64,000 nucleotides of DNA from Oceaniglobus ichthyenteri (lineage in GTDB: Bacteria > Pseudomonadota > Alphaproteobacteria > Rhodobacterales > Rhodobacteraceae), in contig NZ_QAGK01000002.1 in assembly GCF_003057885.1 (NCBI RefSeq), forward strand, positions 124,001-188,000. Reading direction: 5' to 3'. How positions within the stretch are numbered: position 1 is the first letter of the stretch; the number at the start of each line of letters is the position of its first letter. Of this stretch, positions 8,758-17,366 are shown piece by piece. A program made the position numbers and the translations under genes. Under the pieces are notes generated by a model. That model was not told the origin of the DNA, searched no databases, and saw only the letters and a list, made by a program, of their open reading frames with translations.

Positions 8758-9831
8758 CAGATTCAGCCAGCGGCCCAAAACCGACATCTCAAGAACGGTA
8801 ATCGTGATCCGGTAAAGGTGGTGAAATGCCACCATTGCCGGATTGGCCGAAAGCGACAGGGCCACCAGCCCCATTTCGGTCACCCCACCGGGGGCAAAGG
8901 ACAGGATCATCACCTGCACCGATTGGCCGGTAATCTGGTTGATCAGCACCGACAGGATCACCCCCAACCCCAGCATCGCCCCCACCGATGCAATCGCCAG
9001 CCCGGCCGCCACCTGCAACATCCGCGCGGTGATTCCGATAAACCGCACCCCCAGACTGACACCCAGCACAACCTGTGCCGCGGCCACCATCCAGCCCGGC
9101 GGATTGACATCGATCCAGCCAAGACCGCTCAGCACGGCGGTCGCCACCAACGGCCCGGTCAACTGCCCTGCGGGCAGCCGCAGGGCGCGCCCGACGACCA
9201 AACCGACCAGCCCCACAACCAAAACCTTGGGAATGTCCCAGGGTCCGGCGTCGGGGTTGCCAAATTCAATCCCTGCAGAACTGCCCAGCGGGCCACCGTG
9301 CAACAGGGACAGGCCGATTGGCACGCTGACAACCACCAGAATGATGCGCAAAAACTGTTGCAGGGTCAAAAGCCGGATATCTGCGCCCGCCTCTTCGCCC
9401 ATGGCGATGCTTTCCATGACACCGCCGGGCGTTCCGCAATAAAACGCCGTGACCCGGCTGTATCCGCCAAACCGGCGAAACAGCCAGTAATTGGTGCCAT
9501 GGGCCAGAAAAACAAAAAGGGTAACGCCGCCCAGACTGATCGCCAGATTGCGCCATTCGCCCAACATGTCGGCATCGACCTGTGCGCCGATCATCACCCC
9601 GATGATCGCAATGAACACCATCCGAAACCGAAGCGGGAAGACATAATTTGCAGGAAACCGGTGCGGCGCGACGGCGACCAAAATCGCGCTGATTGCCAGG
9701 CTGCCCATCATCCACGGCAACGGCACATTGATAAGCGCCGCCAATTCACCACCCGCCGCGCCGAGAATCAGGAGACCTGCAGTAAACCAGATAATCAAAG
9801 GCGGCGGCATGCCGGGTGAAAAACGGAACAT
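8746..9831 (-). CDS. AbrB-family integral membrane protein
   Basis: A 361-residue, very hydrophobic protein with roughly ten membrane segments arranged as two similar halves. The repeated half-motif is visible as INVPLPWMMGSLAISA near residue 35 and RLPAGQLTGPLVATAVLSG in the second half; FYCGTPGGVMESIAMGEEAG and LSFAPGGVTEMGLVALS are the paired conserved loops. The family (sometimes called ammonia monooxygenase AbrB) is associated with membrane regulation or transport; substrate is not established. It overlaps the convergent ggpS by 12 bases and is divergent from a TauE-type gene 64 bases away. Confidence 0.85.
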   Translation of the reverse strand: MFRFSPGMPPPLIIWFTAGLLILGAAGGELAALINVPLPWMMGSLAISAILVAVAPHRFPANYVFPLRFRMVFIAIIGVMIGAQVDADMLGEWRNLAISLGGVTLFVFLAHGTNYWLFRRFGGYSRVTAFYCGTPGGVMESIAMGEEAGADIRLLTLQQFLRIILVVVSVPIGLSLLHGGPLGSSAGIEFGNPDAGPWDIPKVLVVGLVGLVVGRALRLPAGQLTGPLVATAVLSGLGWIDVNPPGWMVAAAQVVLGVSLGVRFIGITARMLQVAAGLAIASVGAMLGLGVILSVLINQITGQSVQVMILSFAPGGVTEMGLVALSLSANPAMVAFHHLYRITITVLEMSVLGRWLNLSDG

Positions 9832-9895
9832 GGCCCAGCCCTACGCCGTTTTTTTCAATGATGCCAGTATCTTTTGCCGCGCGCCCAGGTCTGCT

Positions 9896-10648
9896 ATGAG
9901 CGTTGCCATGATAGAATTGACCGCCTTGGGATACAGCGCCGTTTTTATCGCCCTGGCGTTGGGTGGAATGCTGAAAGGCGCAACCGGAATGGGCGTGCCG
10001 ATCATGGCGATTCCGGTGATGGCGGCATTTTTCGATGTGCGTTTGGCGGTGGCCCTGATGGTTTTGCCCAGCCTTGGCACGAATTTCTGGCAGCTTTGGC
10101 AGTATCGCCACCACAGATCGGGGGGCCTTGGCTGGCGGATGGCCATATCGGGGGCGGCAGGGGTGGTATTGGGCAGCGTTTTGTTGGTGACAATGCCGGT
10201 GCGCGCCCTGACTTTGATCGTGGCGTTTGCGGTGCTGGGGTATATCGCGCTGCGGCTGTTGCGGGCTGAATTTGCCCTGAGCCCGGTACAGGCCCGGCGC
10301 ATCGTGTTGCCAATGGGGCTGGCTGCGGGTGTGTTGCAGGGGGCGGGGGGCATATCATCGCCGGTTTCGGTCAGTTTTTTAAATGCCGCACAGTTGCCGC
10401 GCCCGGTGTTTATCGCCACGCTTTCGCTATTTTTCATCGCGATCAGTGCGGTGCAATTGCCCACATTGGCCGCCTTGGGGTTTTACACGCCCCAAATGCT
10501 GTTGCTCAGCGCGCTGGCGGTGATTCCGGTGCTGGCGTTCATGCCGGTGGGGGCATATCTGGCCCGTGCGATCAGCCCTAAAGCGTTTGATCGCCTGATA
10601 TTGGGCGTGCTGACGGGGCTGGCGATCAAACTGATCTTCTGGCCCTAG
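9896..10648 (+). CDS. TauE/SafE-family membrane permease
   Basis: A 250-residue protein with about eight hydrophobic segments and the two-fold Gly-rich pattern of TauE/SafE anion exporters (ALGGMLKGATGMGVPIMAIP at the start; GLAAGVLQGAGGISSPVSVS in the second half). Members export sulfite, sulfoacetate or other C2/C3 organic anions. ATG 9896 and ATG 9908 are both possible; neither has a strong ribosome site and I kept the longer. The gene converges with the RidA-like gene and their stop codons overlap. A second TauE paralogue lies at 44841-45590. No sulfonate genes are nearby, so substrate is open. Confidence 0.85.
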   Translation: MSVAMIELTALGYSAVFIALALGGMLKGATGMGVPIMAIPVMAAFFDVRLAVALMVLPSLGTNFWQLWQYRHHRSGGLGWRMAISGAAGVVLGSVLLVTMPVRALTLIVAFAVLGYIALRLLRAEFALSPVQARRIVLPMGLAAGVLQGAGGISSPVSVSFLNAAQLPRPVFIATLSLFFIAISAVQLPTLAALGFYTPQMLLLSALAVIPVLAFMPVGAYLARAISPKAFDRLILGVLTGLAIKLIFWP

Positions 10649-11031
10649 AGTGCGGCAAGCACTTCAATCTCAACCACAAATTCGGGCCGGGTAAAACCTG
10701 ACACGATCATCAGGGTCGAGGCAGGCAAAACCGCGACATCGCTCAGCCACCGATCCCGCGCAGCCATATATCCGGCCATGTGCGCGCGGTCGGTGACATA
10801 GGCGTTCAGACGCAAAACCGCGCCCCGCCCTGCCCCGGCTTCGGCCAGAATCGCATCGATATTGGCAAAACAGATGTCGGCCTGCGCCTCGGCGCCTTCG
10901 GGCACGGTGCCATCTTGCGCCAGGCCCAACTGGCCCGAACTGGCGATCAGCTGTGCGCCTTTTGGTGCAATCACACCGTGGGAATATCGGGCAAAAGGCG
11001 GGGCGATGGTGGCGGGGGCAAGGGGGCGCAT
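10645..11031 (-). CDS. RidA/YjgF-family protein
   Basis: A 128-residue member of the Rid (YjgF/YER057c/UK114) family, small trimeric cytoplasmic proteins that in the RidA branch hydrolyse reactive enamine/imine intermediates. Recognisable pieces are YSHGVIAPKGAQLIASSGQLG, NAYVTDRAHM and the C-terminal TRPEFVVEIEVLAAL, where the Glu near the end is the usual family position. ATG 11031 is preceded by GGAGA at good spacing. It is divergent from the ABC transporter operon at 11255, whose nitrogen-heterocycle-like enzymes could release imines, so functional linkage is plausible but unproven. Confidence 0.88.
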   Translation of the reverse strand: MRPLAPATIAPPFARYSHGVIAPKGAQLIASSGQLGLAQDGTVPEGAEAQADICFANIDAILAEAGAGRGAVLRLNAYVTDRAHMAGYMAARDRWLSDVAVLPASTLMIVSGFTRPEFVVEIEVLAAL

Positions 11032-11121
11032 GGCGAATCTCCGTAGGGTGCGCGCCCAAAATGCCGGTTTTCGCGCCCATGCCCAGAGCGATCCACACCA
11101 AAACCCCACGCCACCCGATAA

Positions 11122-11135
11122 ATTTTTGCAAAAAT
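11122..11135. promoter_or_regulatory. 14-base perfect palindrome in divergent promoter region
   Basis: ATTTTTGCAAAAAT is a perfect 14-base palindrome in the 220-base gap between the RidA-like gene and the ABC importer operon. It is A/T-rich in an otherwise GC-rich region. It could be an operator or simply part of a promoter; no regulator gene is adjacent. The rest of the gap shows no gene; GGAGG lies just before the 11255 start. Confidence 0.35.
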
Positions 11136-11254
11136 CGGCGAATCTGCCTATCACCGGTCTGTGATCCGAGGCACATTGCCGCAAGGGCGGCCCGCCTTTT
11201 CCACATTTGCCGCGTGGCCAATAAAAATGCCCGATACAAACCTGGAGGAACCCC

Positions 11255-12259
11255 ATGTCTTACCTTGCCAAAACTGCGCTGACGGGCGCGATGATTCTGA
11301 CCGGCGTTGCCGCCGCACAGGCGGAAAACGCCAAAGTCGTGTTTGGGACCAACTGGTTGGCCCAGGCCGAACATGGCGGGTTTTACCAATCGGTCGCCGA
11401 TGGCACCTATGCCGAATGCGGTCTGGATGTTGAAATCGTGTCGGGCGGGCCGCAGGTGAACAACCGCGCGCTGTTGTTGGCGGGGCGGATTGATTATCAC
11501 ATGGGCGGCGATCTGTTGGACACGTTCAACGCCGCACGCGAGGAAATTCCCGTGGTTCTGGCGGCTGCGATCTTTCAAAAACATCCACAAGTTTTGCTGA
11601 CCCATCCGGGCAAGGCCGAAACCTTTGAAGATCTGAAGGATCTGGAACTGTTGATCGGTGACAACGGGTTTTCCAATTTCTATCAGTGGATGATTTCGGC
11701 CTATGGGTTCACCGTCGAACAGCGCCGCCCCTATACCTATAATTCCGCACCGTTCATTTCGAATGAAAATTCGGCGATGCAGGGGTTTCTGTCGTCCGAA
11801 CCCTTTGCCATCGAAAAAGAGGCCGGATTCAAACCCAACGTTTTCCTGATCGCCGATGCGGGCTATTCGTCGTATTCCACGTCGATCGAAGTGATGCGCT
11901 CAACCATCGAAGAAAAGCCCGAGCAGGTGCAGTGCTTTGTCGATGGGTCGATCAAGGGCTGGTACAATTACCTCTATGGTGACAACACGGCCGCCAACGA
12001 AATGATCAAGGCCGCGAACCCCGACATCACCGATGAAAAGCTTGCCTATGCCCATGGCAAGATGAAATCCGAGGGAATCGTGGATTCCGGCGATGCCCTG
12101 GAAATGGGAATCGGCGCCGTGAATGAACAGGTGATCTCTGACTTCTACGCCAAGGTGGTTGAGGCTGGCGTGGTCGAAGACGGGCTGGATTGGTCCGCCA
12201 ATGTGACAGACCAATTCGTGAATAAAAAGGTCGGAATGGATCTTAAGCCCGCGAACTAA
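11255..12259 (+). CDS. ABC transporter substrate-binding protein, NMT1/THI5-like
   Basis: A 334-residue periplasmic binding protein. The signal peptide covers about residues 1-23 and ends at AAQA before ENAK. The mature N-terminus (VVFGTNWLAQAEHGGFYQSVADGTYAECGLD, of which FGTNWLAQAEHGGFYQ is the key part) is the usual beginning of NMT1/THI5-like domains that bind pyrimidines, flavins, sulfonates or nitriles. The second lobe contains GDNGFSNFYQWMISAYGF. It is the first gene of a co-directional cluster with its ATPase, permease, an amidohydrolase and an oxidase. The aromatic/heterocyclic bias of the family and the CodA-like neighbour point to a nitrogen heterocycle as ligand (inference). Confidence 0.88.
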   Translation: MSYLAKTALTGAMILTGVAAAQAENAKVVFGTNWLAQAEHGGFYQSVADGTYAECGLDVEIVSGGPQVNNRALLLAGRIDYHMGGDLLDTFNAAREEIPVVLAAAIFQKHPQVLLTHPGKAETFEDLKDLELLIGDNGFSNFYQWMISAYGFTVEQRRPYTYNSAPFISNENSAMQGFLSSEPFAIEKEAGFKPNVFLIADAGYSSYSTSIEVMRSTIEEKPEQVQCFVDGSIKGWYNYLYGDNTAANEMIKAANPDITDEKLAYAHGKMKSEGIVDSGDALEMGIGAVNEQVISDFYAKVVEAGVVEDGLDWSANVTDQFVNKKVGMDLKPAN

Positions 12260-12275
12260 GACTCATCAACTTGCG

Positions 12276-12298
12276 ATTGGGGGGCATGGCCCCCCAAT
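12276..12298 (+). other. Intergenic hairpin after binding-protein gene
   Basis: ATTGGGGGG, loop CATGG, CCCCCCAAT forms a perfect 9-bp stem 17 bases after the binding-protein stop and before the ATPase start. No T-run follows. Such hairpins after a binding-protein gene commonly protect the 5' mRNA segment so that binding protein is made in excess over membrane and ATPase parts; that role is inferred from position. Confidence 0.6.
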
Positions 12299-12315
12299 CA
12301 TCGGAGATACCTATC

Positions 12316-13101
12316 GTGACATCCCCCCTTCCCCCAGTGGGTCAACGGCCCGATCTGCTGCGCATGGAAGCTGTGAACAAGACGTTCGGCAGCGATATCG
12401 TGGCCTTGGACAACATGAACCTGAATGTGCAATCGGGCGATTTCATATCGCTTCTTGGGCCGTCGGGATGTGGCAAATCCACCGCGCTGCGCCTGATTTC
12501 GGGGTTGATGCAACCCACCCAGGGGCGGATCGAATGGCAGGTGCCCCATGATCCCGGTGATCTGGGCGTGGTGTTTCAGGAACCCACGCTGATGCCTTGG
12601 GCCACGGTGGCGCAAAACGTCTGGCTGCCATTCCGGTTGCGCGGCAAATCCTACGCCGCCGTTCGTGATGACGTCCGCGAGGCGCTGGCCCTTGTCGGCC
12701 TTGATAAATTCGAAGACGCCTATCCCCGCGAACTGTCGGGGGGCATGAAAATGCGCGTGTCGATTGCCCGCGCCATGGTGACCCATCCGAAATTGATCCT
12801 GATGGATGAACCCTTTGCCGCGCTGGATGAAATCACCCGGTTCAAGTTGAACAACGATCTGTTGCAACTGAAAGAAAAAATCGGCTGTACCGTGATCTTT
12901 GTCACCCATTCGGTGTTTGAATCGGTGTTTTTAAGTGACCGCATCGTGGTAATGGCCGCGCGTCCGGGCCGCGTTCAGGCGGAACTGACCGTCGACACGC
13001 CCTATCCCCGATCGGAAGAGTTTCGCACCTCGTCGGAATACGCCCAACAATGCCGCGCCGCATCCGACGCCCTTCAAGATGCAATGGGAATGCCCGCATG
13101 A
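12316..13101 (+). CDS. ABC transporter ATP-binding protein (nitrate/taurine-type)
   Basis: A 261-residue ATPase subunit. Walker A is GPSGCGKST (48-56), the Q-loop region is VVFQEPTLMPWATV, the signature is LSGGMKMRVSIARAM, and Walker B is LILMDEPFAALDE, followed by the switch His in FVTHSVFESVFLSDR. I chose GTG 12316 because GGAGA lies eight bases upstream; ATG 12286 falls inside the preceding hairpin. It overlaps the permease start as ATGA. The type matches the SsuB/TauB/ThiZ group that works with NMT1-like binding proteins. Confidence 0.93.
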   Translation: MTSPLPPVGQRPDLLRMEAVNKTFGSDIVALDNMNLNVQSGDFISLLGPSGCGKSTALRLISGLMQPTQGRIEWQVPHDPGDLGVVFQEPTLMPWATVAQNVWLPFRLRGKSYAAVRDDVREALALVGLDKFEDAYPRELSGGMKMRVSIARAMVTHPKLILMDEPFAALDEITRFKLNNDLLQLKEKIGCTVIFVTHSVFESVFLSDRIVVMAARPGRVQAELTVDTPYPRSEEFRTSSEYAQQCRAASDALQDAMGMPA

Positions 13102-13961
13102 GTGTAGCAAGCCAAGGCCCGGCCGGGCCATCCGCCCCCATCGACGCCGAAGAGGCCAGCCGCGCCCGCCGCACCCGGATCGAAAAAATCGCGCGCTGGA
13201 CCCTGCCGATCATTGTGATGCTGGCGACGCTATATTTTTGGGACAGGATCGTGGTCTGGAACGAAATCCCCCATTATATCCTGCCCGGCCCCGGCCGCGT
13301 CTGGGAAAGCCTGGTCACCGATTGGGCGATGCTGTGGGATGCCGCAATGCTAACCGGGAAAATCACGCTGATGGCGTTGGTTCTGGCCGTGTTGGGCGGT
13401 GCCGGATTGGCGATTTTGTTCAACCAAAGCAAGATGGTTGAAATGTCGCTCTATCCCTATGCGGTGATTTTACAGGTTACCCCCGTGGTCAGCGTTGCGC
13501 CGTTGATCTTTATCTATGTCAGCTCAAAAACCGTGGGCATGTTGCTGTGTGCATGGATCGTGGCGTTCTTTCCAGTGCTATCCTCGACCACGCTTGGGTT
13601 GAATTCGGTCGATCATAACCTGCGTGATCTTTACCGCATCTATGGCGCGTCGCGCTGGCAACGGCTGTGGCTTTTGCAAATCCCTTCGGCGCTGCCCTAT
13701 TTTCTGGGCGGCCTTAAAATCGCCGGTGGGCTCAGCCTGATTGGCGCTGTTGTGGCCGAATTGGTGGCGGGCACCGGGGGTGTTGGCGCGGGTCTGGCGT
13801 TTCGCATTCAAGAGGCCGGGTATCGGTTGAACATCTCGCGCATGTTTGCCGCGCTTGGTCTGGTGGCGCTGATGGGTGTTGTGATCTTTTCCGCCCTGTC
13901 CTTCTTTTCGCACATTATGCTGCGCAAATGGCACGAAAGTGCCCTGAAACGAGAGAACTGA
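13098..13961 (+). CDS. ABC transporter permease (SsuC/TauC-type)
   Basis: A 287-residue inner-membrane permease with about six membrane helices after a charged 35-residue cytoplasmic N-terminus. The ATPase-coupling loop near residue 180 (NLRDLYRIYGASRWQRLWLL) has the expected EAA-like form. The start ATG overlaps the ATPase stop, and its own stop overlaps the next ATG (TGATG), so the operon is translationally coupled from importer to enzymes. It would form the homodimeric channel for the binding protein at 11255. Confidence 0.92.
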   Translation: MSVASQGPAGPSAPIDAEEASRARRTRIEKIARWTLPIIVMLATLYFWDRIVVWNEIPHYILPGPGRVWESLVTDWAMLWDAAMLTGKITLMALVLAVLGGAGLAILFNQSKMVEMSLYPYAVILQVTPVVSVAPLIFIYVSSKTVGMLLCAWIVAFFPVLSSTTLGLNSVDHNLRDLYRIYGASRWQRLWLLQIPSALPYFLGGLKIAGGLSLIGAVVAELVAGTGGVGAGLAFRIQEAGYRLNISRMFAALGLVALMGVVIFSALSFFSHIMLRKWHESALKREN

Positions 13962-15226
13962 TGGATTTTCGAACTCTGCCGAGCGGCCCCGTCACCCTTG
14001 AGAATGTTACTGTCCCGGCGTGTTTGCTGGGCCAACCGGGCGATTTGATCCGCACGTCGCTTTCCTTGGCCAATGGCAAGATTTCCGGGCCACAGAACAT
14101 CGCCCTTGATATGGCGGGCGCATTGGTTTTGCCCGGCTTTGTCGATATGCACACCCATCTGGACAAGGGCCACATCTGGAACCGTTCGCCCAACCCCGAT
14201 GGCACATTCATGGGCGCGCTGAACACGGTGGAACGTGACCGCACCGCCCGTTGGAGCGCGCAAGACGTGGCGCGCCGCGCCGATTTCGCCCTGCGCTGTG
14301 CCTATGCCCATGGCACCACCGCGATCCGCACGCATTTAGACAGTATCCCACCCCAAGACGAAATTTCATGGGCGGTGTTCCGCGATCTGCGCGATAAATG
14401 GGCAGACCGCATCACCCTTCAGGCGGCCTGCCTGATCGGCTGTGATCAGATGGAGCCTGAAGGCAGTTTTGCCCATACCGCCGATATCGTGGCGCAATCG
14501 GGCGGTGTTTTGGGCATGGTCACCTATCCGGTTCCCGATCTGAAACAGCGTCTGTTGGGGTTCCTGAACCTGGCCCGCGCGCGCAATCTTGAGATTGATT
14601 TTCACGTCGATGAAACCATGGATGCCAGCAGCGAAACGTTGCGCCTGATTGCCGAGACGATTCTGGAAACCGGGTTTGATGCCCCGGTCACGGTGGGCCA
14701 CTGCTGCTCTTTGTCCACCCAGGACGAGGCGCGCGCGCTTGACACACTTGATCTGGTGGCCAAGGCCGGAATCAACGTCGTCAGCCTGCCAATGTGCAAC
14801 CTGTATTTGCAAGACCGCCACGCCGGGCGCACCCCGCGCGGGCGCGGCATCACCCTGGTCCATGAGATGAAGGCGCGCGGCATCAATGTGTCGTTCGCCT
14901 CTGACAACACCCGCGATCCGTTCTATGCCTTTGGCGATCTCGATATGCTTGAGGTGCTGCGCCAGGCCACGCGCATCGGCCATCTGGATCACTCGGATCC
15001 CGATTGGGTGCAATCGGTGCTGGGCAACCCGGCCCGTGCCTGTAGTTTGCCTGCACCGTCTCTTACGCCCGGCGCGCCCGGCGATCTTTCAATCTACAAC
15101 GCCCGAAACTGGTCTGAACTGTTCGCCCGCCCACACTCCGACAGGATCGTGTTGCGCAACGGCGCACAGATTGACCGCACCTTGCCCGATTATGCCGAAC
15201 TCGACGATCTGATGGAGCCGAAATGA
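13961..15226 (+). CDS. Cytosine-deaminase-like amidohydrolase
   Basis: A 421-residue metal-dependent amidohydrolase with the CodA layout. Metal ligands are visible: His64 and His66 in GFVDMHTHLDKGHI, a third His in IDFHVDETMD, a catalytic His in VGHCCSLSTQDE, and an Asp in VSFASDNTRDPFYAFGDLDM. CodA-type enzymes hydrolyse cytosine, isoguanine, creatinine-like or other cyclic amidines and amides, and DNTRDP/DLDM is typical of the branch annotated as cytosine deaminase. Start ATG 13961 overlaps the permease stop. The importer in the same operon presumably brings its substrate. True cytosine specificity is not assured. Confidence 0.85.
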   Translation: MDFRTLPSGPVTLENVTVPACLLGQPGDLIRTSLSLANGKISGPQNIALDMAGALVLPGFVDMHTHLDKGHIWNRSPNPDGTFMGALNTVERDRTARWSAQDVARRADFALRCAYAHGTTAIRTHLDSIPPQDEISWAVFRDLRDKWADRITLQAACLIGCDQMEPEGSFAHTADIVAQSGGVLGMVTYPVPDLKQRLLGFLNLARARNLEIDFHVDETMDASSETLRLIAETILETGFDAPVTVGHCCSLSTQDEARALDTLDLVAKAGINVVSLPMCNLYLQDRHAGRTPRGRGITLVHEMKARGINVSFASDNTRDPFYAFGDLDMLEVLRQATRIGHLDHSDPDWVQSVLGNPARACSLPAPSLTPGAPGDLSIYNARNWSELFARPHSDRIVLRNGAQIDRTLPDYAELDDLMEPK

Positions 15227-16623
15227 CACCCAATATCGCCGCCGCCAAGGCCGCCCTCGCCCACCTCGACATTGAGGAAAAAGAGACCAACATCCGCGCC
15301 TCATCGCGGGATTTCTTCTGGTATTCCCCGGTGCTCAAGGCGCGCCTTGATCATGTGGTGGCCGATTTCGTGGTGCGCCCCCGCACCGAGGCCGAAGTCA
15401 TCGAAGTGCTGAAAGCTTGTTATGCCCATAATGTGCCGGTCACCACCCGCGGCGCGGGCACCGGCAATTATGCCCAAGCCATGCCACTTGAGGGCGGCTG
15501 TGTCATGCATCTGCGCCATATGACCGCCGTGAAGGAAATTCACCCGGGCCGGGTGATTGTGGAACCGGGCTGTTTGCTGAAAGACTTGGACGCCGCCACG
15601 AAAGAGCATTCCAACCAGGAACTGCGCATGGTCTCATCCACCTGGTCGACGGCCACTATTGGCGGGTTTATCGCCGGCGGGTCGGGCGGCGTGGGGTCTT
15701 GCACCTGGGGCACATTGCGCGATCTGGGCAACATCATCCGCCTGCGCGTCGTCACCATGGAAGAAGAGCCGCGCATCCTGGAATTTCATGGCAAGGATCT
15801 GGAGCGTGTGTCCCACGCCTATGGCACCAACGGCATCATCACCGAAATCGAAATGCCCCTGGCCCCCGCCTATGACTGGGTGGAACTGTTCGTCACCACC
15901 GATGATTTCATGGACGCCGCCCGCTTTGCCGATCAGTTGGCCAACGAAGATGGCATCCTGATCAAACTGGTCTCAGTTTTCGAAGCGCCAATCGCCCATG
16001 ATTATTTCCAACGGGTCAAACCCCATGTAGAGCCGGGCAGCAATGTGATTGCCCTGATGGTGGCGCCCCATTCCATGGATGGGTTTCTGACATTTCTCGA
16101 TCAACACCCCGGCGCCGCGCTGATCTATCGCAGCGATGATCATAACTGGGATCGCACCCCGGGCGCCATTTTCGAATATGGTTGGAACCACACCACATTG
16201 CGCGCGCTCAAGGTCGATCCGTCGATCACCTATTTGCAGGTGCGCTATGCCTATCCCGATCACCTGGACCTGATCGAAAAGATGCAAAAGCAGTTCAGCC
16301 CCGAATTGCTGCAACATCTCGAAGTGTTGCGCGAAGAGGGCAAGGTTATGTTTGCTGGCCTGACATTGGTGAAATTCACCTCCGAAGAGCGTCTGGAAGA
16401 AATCATGAAGCTGCATGAAGACGCAGGCGCAATGATTTTCAATCCCCACCGTTATACGCTGGAGGAAGGCGGGCGCCAAATTGTCGACGATCGCCAGTTG
16501 AAATTCAAACAAGAGGCCGATCCAAAGGGCCTGTTGAACCCGGGTAAAATGCTGTCTTGGGACACGCCGGATTTTGATTTCAAATCGATCTACAGCCACC
16601 CGCGTATTCAGGCTGCGGAATGA
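15223..16623 (+). CDS. FAD-binding oxidase/dehydrogenase (GlcD/VAO-type)
   Basis: A 466-residue flavoprotein. A PCMH-type FAD-binding domain spans about residues 40-215, with VPVTTRGAGTGNYAQAMPLE as the pyrophosphate-binding loop and AGGSGGVGSCTWGTLRDLGN as the second conserved segment. The C-terminal part ends with DPKGLLNPGKML, the standard closing motif of GlcD-like enzymes. These oxidise 2-hydroxyacids, alcohols or amines. The start overlaps the amidohydrolase stop (ATGA), so it very likely acts on the product of that enzyme. The conserved His for covalent flavin linkage is not evident, so FAD is probably non-covalent. Confidence 0.88.
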   Translation: MTPNIAAAKAALAHLDIEEKETNIRASSRDFFWYSPVLKARLDHVVADFVVRPRTEAEVIEVLKACYAHNVPVTTRGAGTGNYAQAMPLEGGCVMHLRHMTAVKEIHPGRVIVEPGCLLKDLDAATKEHSNQELRMVSSTWSTATIGGFIAGGSGGVGSCTWGTLRDLGNIIRLRVVTMEEEPRILEFHGKDLERVSHAYGTNGIITEIEMPLAPAYDWVELFVTTDDFMDAARFADQLANEDGILIKLVSVFEAPIAHDYFQRVKPHVEPGSNVIALMVAPHSMDGFLTFLDQHPGAALIYRSDDHNWDRTPGAIFEYGWNHTTLRALKVDPSITYLQVRYAYPDHLDLIEKMQKQFSPELLQHLEVLREEGKVMFAGLTLVKFTSEERLEEIMKLHEDAGAMIFNPHRYTLEEGGRQIVDDRQLKFKQEADPKGLLNPGKMLSWDTPDFDFKSIYSHPRIQAAE

Positions 16624-16640
16624 CTGCAACCGGTGGATCT

Positions 16641-16750
16641 GGGGGCGTTGCCCCCGCGCCTTGCGGCGCTCCCCCAGGATATTTGGAGCAAGAAAAAACA
16701 AGGCGCAGTGCCACTGGTTTTTTCTTGCCTGAAATATCCCCGCCGGAGGC
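16641..16750. repeat. Dispersed palindromic element (hairpin plus imperfect inverted repeat)
   Basis: The gap after the FAD oxidase contains a GGGGGC-GTT-GCCCCC hairpin (16641-16655) and then a 22-base inverted repeat: left arm 16678-16699 (GATATTTGGAGCAAGAAAAA...) and right arm 16717-16738, differing at three positions and separated by 17 bases. It ends with CCCCGCCGGAGGC. The same arms, perfectly paired, occur at 28918-28998, and half of the composite is at 4437-4491. The A-run/T-run arms flanking a stem could terminate transcription in both directions. No protein gene is seen in this 160-base gap. Confidence 0.75.
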
Positions 16751-16783
16751 ATCCTGCGCCCACAATCGCCACTACGGGTTGAA

Positions 16784-17365
16784 ATGACACGCGCGCTTGT
16801 CCTGTTTGCCCATCCCTGTGCCGATAGTTTTTCGGCAGCTTTGAAAGATCGGGTGGTGGCCACCCTGTCTGATCGGGGGTGGGCGGTGGACCTGTGTGAT
16901 TTGTACGCCGAGGGGTTTGATCCGGTTTTATCCCCGGCCGAGCGGCGCGGATACCATGACAGCCCGGAAAACCGCGCGCCAGTGCAGGGCTATGTTGACC
17001 GGATCATCGCAGCGCAGGCGATGGTTCTGGTATTTCCGGTTTGGAATTTCGGCTATCCTGCCATTCTCAAGGGGTTTTTGGACCGGGTATTCTTACCCGG
17101 TGTGTCATTCCGGCTGGAGCGCGGCCAGGTCAGGCCAAACCTTACCCATATTCGCAAACTGGCCGCTGTTACCACCTATGGCGGCAACCGTATGACAGCA
17201 ATATTGATGGGCGATCCGCCCCGCAGATGCGTGACCCGCGCCATGCGACATATCTGTCGGCCTGACACGATGAAATACTTGGCTTTGTATAATATGAATC
17301 GCGCCAGCGATGCCACCCGCTCTGGTTTTCTGACCAAGGTGGAGAACAAAATGAAGAGGTTTTAA
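16784..17365 (+). CDS. NAD(P)H-dependent flavodoxin-fold oxidoreductase 1
   Basis: A 193-residue protein of the NQO1/MdaB-like Flavodoxin_2 family, which reduce quinones, nitro- or azo-compounds with NAD(P)H and FMN/FAD. LVLFAHPCADSFSAALKD at the N-terminus forms the flavin phosphate site, and VFPVWNFGYPAILKGFLDRV near residue 85 is the family hallmark. It is followed after a single base by a paralogue of the same type. The ribosome site is weak. Its position downstream of the FAD oxidase suggests it is part of the same catabolic unit, although the palindromic element between them may separate transcription. Confidence 0.87.
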   Translation: MTRALVLFAHPCADSFSAALKDRVVATLSDRGWAVDLCDLYAEGFDPVLSPAERRGYHDSPENRAPVQGYVDRIIAAQAMVLVFPVWNFGYPAILKGFLDRVFLPGVSFRLERGQVRPNLTHIRKLAAVTTYGGNRMTAILMGDPPRRCVTRAMRHICRPDTMKYLALYNMNRASDATRSGFLTKVENKMKRF

Positions 17366-17366
17366 G

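Noticed and set aside
8818-9819. Plus-strand open frame opposite the AbrB gene
   Set aside because: Rich in His, Gln and Pro, typical of reading opposite a membrane-protein gene; the minus-strand AbrB protein is convincing.
11032-11254. TPP or other riboswitch before the NMT1/THI5-like importer gene
   Set aside because: No CUGAGA or related conserved core is visible in the leader, so no riboswitch is claimed.
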